Shown here: piece by piece, positions 13,343 to 16,071 of the stretch
Layout of the letters: every line of letters starts with the position of its first letter
Numbering within the stretch: position 1 is the stretch's first letter
Assembly: GCA_040775095.1 (NCBI GenBank)
Contig: JAXGTD010000102.1
Coordinates: forward strand, 1 to 16,071
DNA: 16,071 nt
From: JAXGTD01 sp040775095
Lineage (GTDB): Bacteria; Pseudomonadota; Gammaproteobacteria; Chromatiales; Chromatiaceae
Direction: 5' to 3'
Translations under genes and position numbers: made by a program
The notes under the pieces: generated by a model
What the model was told of the DNA's origin: nothing
What the model saw: only the letters and a program-made list of their open reading frames with translations
The model's database searches: none

Positions 13343-13377
13343 CCTGAGTCCGGGTAAGGCGCCCGGGCGCGCTCAGG
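13343..13377. terminator. Composite hairpin between convergent genes
   Basis: Outer arms CCTGAG (13343-13348) and CTCAGG (13372-13377) enclose an inner stem CCGGG (13350-13354)/CCCGG (13362-13366). The sequence also contains a perfect 12-bp palindrome, GCGCCCGGGCGC (13359-13370). It overlaps the batD stop codon and lies 90 bp after the small secreted gene, so it could stop transcription from both sides. No T-run is present. Confidence 0.4.
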
Positions 13378-15277
13378 CCTTGGACGCGGCCGACCGGGTC
13401 GGATAAAGGGGTGCGAGATCGGGGCTGGCGATCTTGTCGCCTTCCGGGGCGCGGCCGAGCCCCTCCTTCATGGCCTGCCAGAGGGTCTCGCCCTGCCAGT
13501 CGCCACCGCCCGGGGCGTACAGGGCCTGCTCGAGCGCGTGAATCTGGGTGCTGGCCTGCCCGCCGGCGGACTCAAGACTCGAGCCGAGCCGTGTCGCGAT
13601 GGCGCCGAGGTTGGTCGGCGCGTCGTCCGGCCAGGCGACCCGTGCCCAGTCCAGTAATGCCTCTGCCGCCGCGGTTGGGTCGTCCGCGCGGCAGGCCTGC
13701 TGCAGGCGTTGCCGTAACTCGCTGGTGCGTAACACGGGCGTTCGGCCTGGAGCCGGATCGGCGTGGGCGCGCCCCCTGGCGCGACGCCACCACAGCCAGC
13801 CCGCGGCGACGGCAAGCAACAGCCCCGCGGCGGCAAGTGCCAGCCAACGCTGCCATTCGACACCGAACGCGCTCCCGGCACTCGCGGGCGTCCGGGCCCC
13901 TGGGCCTGGCGATACCTCCTGCGACTGCGCCGTCGTTGTGGGTGCCGGAGCCGTGGGCGCGACCGACGACGCTGGGGTTTCCTGCGGGGACGGCGCTCCC
14001 CCCGCGGCCGCCTCGACAGGCAGTGTCATGGCGGGCACAACGGCAACGCGTTCTTGCTGCGCCCCCGTGTCCCACCAGGGTACGCGAATCTCCGGGAACA
14101 CGACCTCGCTGCGCGCCGTCGGGATCAGCGTGATGCGCTGGCGACTGATGCCGTAGAGGGTGGCGCCGTCCGTGCGGCTCTCACTCTCGGTCTTTTCAGG
14201 ATACGCGCGCACGCCGGTGGGCACCGGGATCTCGATCCGCGGGATCTGTGTGCCCGAGAGCCCGCGGGCGGTCAGGGTCAGCTCGCGGGTGACGGGCTCG
14301 CCGACGCGAAGCGAGGGCGGCCCGGCGGACCAGGAATCGGCGATGCTCAGGGCCTGTGCCGGCAGCCAGTGCTCGCCGCCGAATCCCTTCGGGCTGGCCG
14401 CGACGGAAAGCGTCAACGCCTGGCTCTGGGCGCGCACGGTCTTGCCACGTTCGAACATCGAGAAGCCACGCCGCAGCAGACCGCCATCGAACATTCGTTC
14501 GAGTAGCGGATCCTGGAACAGCCGGTCGAGATCGGTATCGTCGAACGGGCCACGCCCGCTCGGGTCCGCCTGCACCTCGCCCTCGAATACCACCGGCGGG
14601 ATATGCAACTCCCCGCTGCGCTCGGGACTCAGGCTGTAGCGACGTTCGATCACCTGGTATTCGCGGCCGTTGCGGGTCGTCTTGTACTGCGTGTCCTCTC
14701 CGAGGCGCTCCAGCGTGGCGCCATCGGCGCGCGGCTCGCTCAGCCCACCCCCAACCAGGGGTAACGCGCTGTAGAGGCGCACCACCAGAGGCACCTGCTG
14801 CTGCACGACGATCTTGTCCGTCCCGGTCCCCGGCTCGACCTCAACATAGAGGTCGTCCCCGGGCCCACCGCGCGCGTCCTGCGGCACCTTGTCGACGCGC
14901 AGCGTCAGTGCCTCGGTGTGATCCTCGCCAATACGGATCGGCGGGATCTGGATCTCGCCGGTGTGCTTGGGTGCGAGCAGGATGTGCCATTGGGTCGCAT
15001 CAGAGCGTTGCCCGTTGATGATCCGGGTCTCGCTGCTGAGACTGGTACGCAGGACATCGAAGTCGGCGGCCAGCGCGCCGAGCTCGGGTTGGCCACGACG
15101 ATTCAGACCGTCGGCCTCGATGGTCAGTGTCAGGTTGTCACCCTCGTAGACCTGGGCGCGGTCGAGCCGGGCCCGCAGATCGCCGGCGGATGCGGCGTGG
15201 CCGATCGAGAGGACCAGCAGCAGTGCCAGCGCTCCCGGACGCACCAGAGAGGATTGCCGGTGGGGCATGTCGGTCAT
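13373..15277 (-). CDS. batD: BatD-like membrane-anchored protein
   Basis: A protein of 634 residues. The start MTDMPHRQ is supported by GGAG 8-10 bp upstream on the minus strand; the frame extends 16 codons further without better signals. Residues 1-31 are a signal peptide ending in HAASA. The extracytoplasmic part begins with the BatD signature (LRARLDRAQVYEGDNLTLTI) and contains repeated Ig-like BatD domains (TGEIQIPPIRIG; ERRYSLSPERSGELHIPPVV; ITLIPTARSEVVFPEIRVPW). A Pro/Thr/Ala-rich linker follows. One membrane helix lies at about 476-497 (WLALAAAGLLLAVAAGWLWW), followed by a cytoplasmic alpha-helical tail with DWARVAWPDD. Bat (Bacteroides aerotolerance) proteins work with MoxR AAA ATPases and VWA proteins, probably in envelope maintenance or protein assembly. 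It follows the BatB/C-type gene after a 44-bp gap, so it is the distal gene of the operon. Confidence 0.9.
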   Translation of the reverse strand: MTDMPHRQSSLVRPGALALLLVLSIGHAASAGDLRARLDRAQVYEGDNLTLTIEADGLNRRGQPELGALAADFDVLRTSLSSETRIINGQRSDATQWHILLAPKHTGEIQIPPIRIGEDHTEALTLRVDKVPQDARGGPGDDLYVEVEPGTGTDKIVVQQQVPLVVRLYSALPLVGGGLSEPRADGATLERLGEDTQYKTTRNGREYQVIERRYSLSPERSGELHIPPVVFEGEVQADPSGRGPFDDTDLDRLFQDPLLERMFDGGLLRRGFSMFERGKTVRAQSQALTLSVAASPKGFGGEHWLPAQALSIADSWSAGPPSLRVGEPVTRELTLTARGLSGTQIPRIEIPVPTGVRAYPEKTESESRTDGATLYGISRQRITLIPTARSEVVFPEIRVPWWDTGAQQERVAVVPAMTLPVEAAAGGAPSPQETPASSVAPTAPAPTTTAQSQEVSPGPGARTPASAGSAFGVEWQRWLALAAAGLLLAVAAGWLWWRRARGRAHADPAPGRTPVLRTSELRQRLQQACRADDPTAAAEALLDWARVAWPDDAPTNLGAIATRLGSSLESAGGQASTQIHALEQALYAPGGGDWQGETLWQAMKEGLGRAPEGDKIASPDLAPLYPTRSAASKA

Positions 15278-15321
15278 CCATTCAGCTCCGTTGTGTCTGA
15301 GGTCACCATGGCGGTGGCACA

Positions 15322-16071
15322 TCACCAGGGATTGCCCACCGCGGCGGCGTCGCCCTCGGCGGCACGCTGCCGGTACTGATACAAGAACTTTCGCCGCAAC
15401 AGCCCCGCCGGGTCATCGGGGATGCGCCGCAACCACTGGTCGGTGGCCTGACGTGCCTCGCGCTCCTCGGCGCTGGGCTCGGCGCCAGGCGACCCTGCGT
15501 CGTCAGCCGCCGATGTCTCTGTGGCCTCGTCGGGCGGCGGTGTTGGGGCGGAGGCGGCCTCGTCGCGGTAGTCGGCGGCAGCCTGCGCCTCGGACTGTTT
15601 GTCCCGGGCCTCGGCGCCGTGGGTGTCCTCCTGCTGGGCCCCAACCCGGCCTTGGGCACCGGCCTGTTCCGGCGGCTTGGGCTGCCCGGACTGGTTGCCG
15701 GCCGATGCGGCGGGTTGCCCCTCGCGCTCGCCCGCGTCCGTGGTCTCGGACTGATCGCTCCGCGTGGATGCATCGTTCTCCGGGGCGGTCTGCTCCGGCC
15801 CGGCCTGCCCGGGGGGCGAGCTGTCCTGCTCTGGTGGCTGCTCGGCCTCGCCGCGACCTGACTGCTGCTGCCCCTGTCCCTGCTGCTGGTCCTGCTGCTG
15901 GCCCTGTCCCTGCTGCTGGTCCTGCTGCTGGCCCTGTCCCTGCTGCTGGCCCTGTCCCTGCTGCTGGTCCTGCTGTTGCCCTTGCTGCTGGTCCTGTCCC
16001 TGCTGCTGGCCCTGTCCCTGCTGCTGGTCCTGCTGCTGTTGCTGCTGGTCCTGCTGCTGTTGCTGCTGGTC
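15322..16071 (-). CDS. BatB/BatC-type protein (VWA and/or TPR), C-terminal part with Gln-rich tract (partial)
   Basis: The last 249 codons of a gene entering from the right edge. The end WLRRIPDDPAGLLRRKFLYQY matches the conserved C-terminus of gammaproteobacterial BatB-like VWA-TPR proteins of aerotolerance operons, and the adjacent batD supports this. Before it lies about 165 residues of disordered Ala/Glu/Gln/Pro-rich sequence, and before that a tract made only of Gln, Gly and Asp that fills the window edge. VWA and TPR domains would lie outside the window, so BatB, BatC or a fusion cannot be told apart. The native product is expected to be membrane-anchored with this tail in the periplasm or cytoplasm, depending on the unseen topology. 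Confidence 0.8.
   Translation of the reverse strand, partial: DQQQQQQDQQQQQQDQQQGQGQQQGQDQQQGQQQDQQQGQGQQQGQGQQQDQQQGQGQQQDQQQGQGQQQSGRGEAEQPPEQDSSPPGQAGPEQTAPENDASTRSDQSETTDAGEREGQPAASAGNQSGQPKPPEQAGAQGRVGAQQEDTHGAEARDKQSEAQAAADYRDEAASAPTPPPDEATETSAADDAGSPGAEPSAEEREARQATDQWLRRIPDDPAGLLRRKFLYQYRQRAAEGDAAAVGNPW
15862..16071. repeat. Minisatellite-like tandem repeat encoding a Q/G/D tract
   Basis: On the minus strand 70 consecutive codons encode only Gln (51), Gly (12) and Asp (7), built from variants of QQQGQG and QQQDQQ. At DNA level the + strand repeats the units CTGCTGCTGG, CCCTGTCCCTG and CCTGCTGCTGG in phase. The tract reaches the window edge, so its full length is unknown. Such repeats are prone to slippage and misassembly. 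Confidence 0.85.

Noticed and set aside
13411..14506. Plus-strand ORFs of 202-247 codons opposite batD
   Set aside because: Antisense to the well-supported batD gene, Arg/Pro-rich and without translation signals.
15862..16071. CRISPR-like or phase-variable repeat array
   Set aside because: The repeats are contiguous, short and stay in one reading frame as Gln/Gly/Asp codons; there are no spacers, so this is a coding minisatellite.

Overview
The window is high-GC DNA from a proteobacterium, most likely a gammaproteobacterium. The SucA and SucB sequences are gammaproteobacterial in type, and an aerotolerance (Bat) operon, an ISAs1-type insertion sequence and a TVP38-type flavoprotein tail are also present. 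A Chromatiales/Ectothiorhodospiraceae-like host would fit, but that is inference and was not tested by any search.

Left part (1-4858, + strand): the window opens in the C-terminal dimerisation domain of a mercuric-reductase-like flavoprotein. Its 3' end overlaps a short ORF that begins like a secreted DUF547 protein but has lost most of that domain, so it reads as a decayed gene. After about 300 bp of non-domain sequence come sucA and sucB, the E1 and E2 components of 2-oxoglutarate dehydrogenase, 9 bp apart. No lpd (E3) gene follows them.

Middle part (4917-9068, - strand): one very large gene, converging on sucB, encodes a SNF2-family ATPase of about 1383 residues. It has a possible winged-helix N-terminus, a TPR-like middle, a bacterial SNF2-associated region and a complete C-terminal helicase core. 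Just upstream of it lies a 934-bp ISAs1-family element with recognisable terminal inverted repeats. Its transposase has lost the middle of its catalytic domain.

Region 10180-11376 has no convincing intact gene. It holds a frameshifted and internally deleted IS3-family transposase relic, a degraded REP-like palindrome, a 14-bp inverted-repeat pair about 106 bp across, and further palindromes. It looks like an accumulation site for decayed mobile DNA.

Right part, + strand (11377-13254): a secreted beta-propeller (NHL-like) protein whose 3' end appears frameshifted, so its frame runs into a small downstream gene. That small gene has its own strong ribosome binding site and encodes a ferredoxin-like, heavy-metal-associated-fold protein without the CxxC motif. 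A second small secreted protein with a PsiF-like two-cysteine pattern follows. These three are the least understood genes of the window. The far right (13373-16071, - strand) is the 3' end of a Bat operon: the Gln-rich C-terminal part of a BatB/BatC-type protein, then batD.
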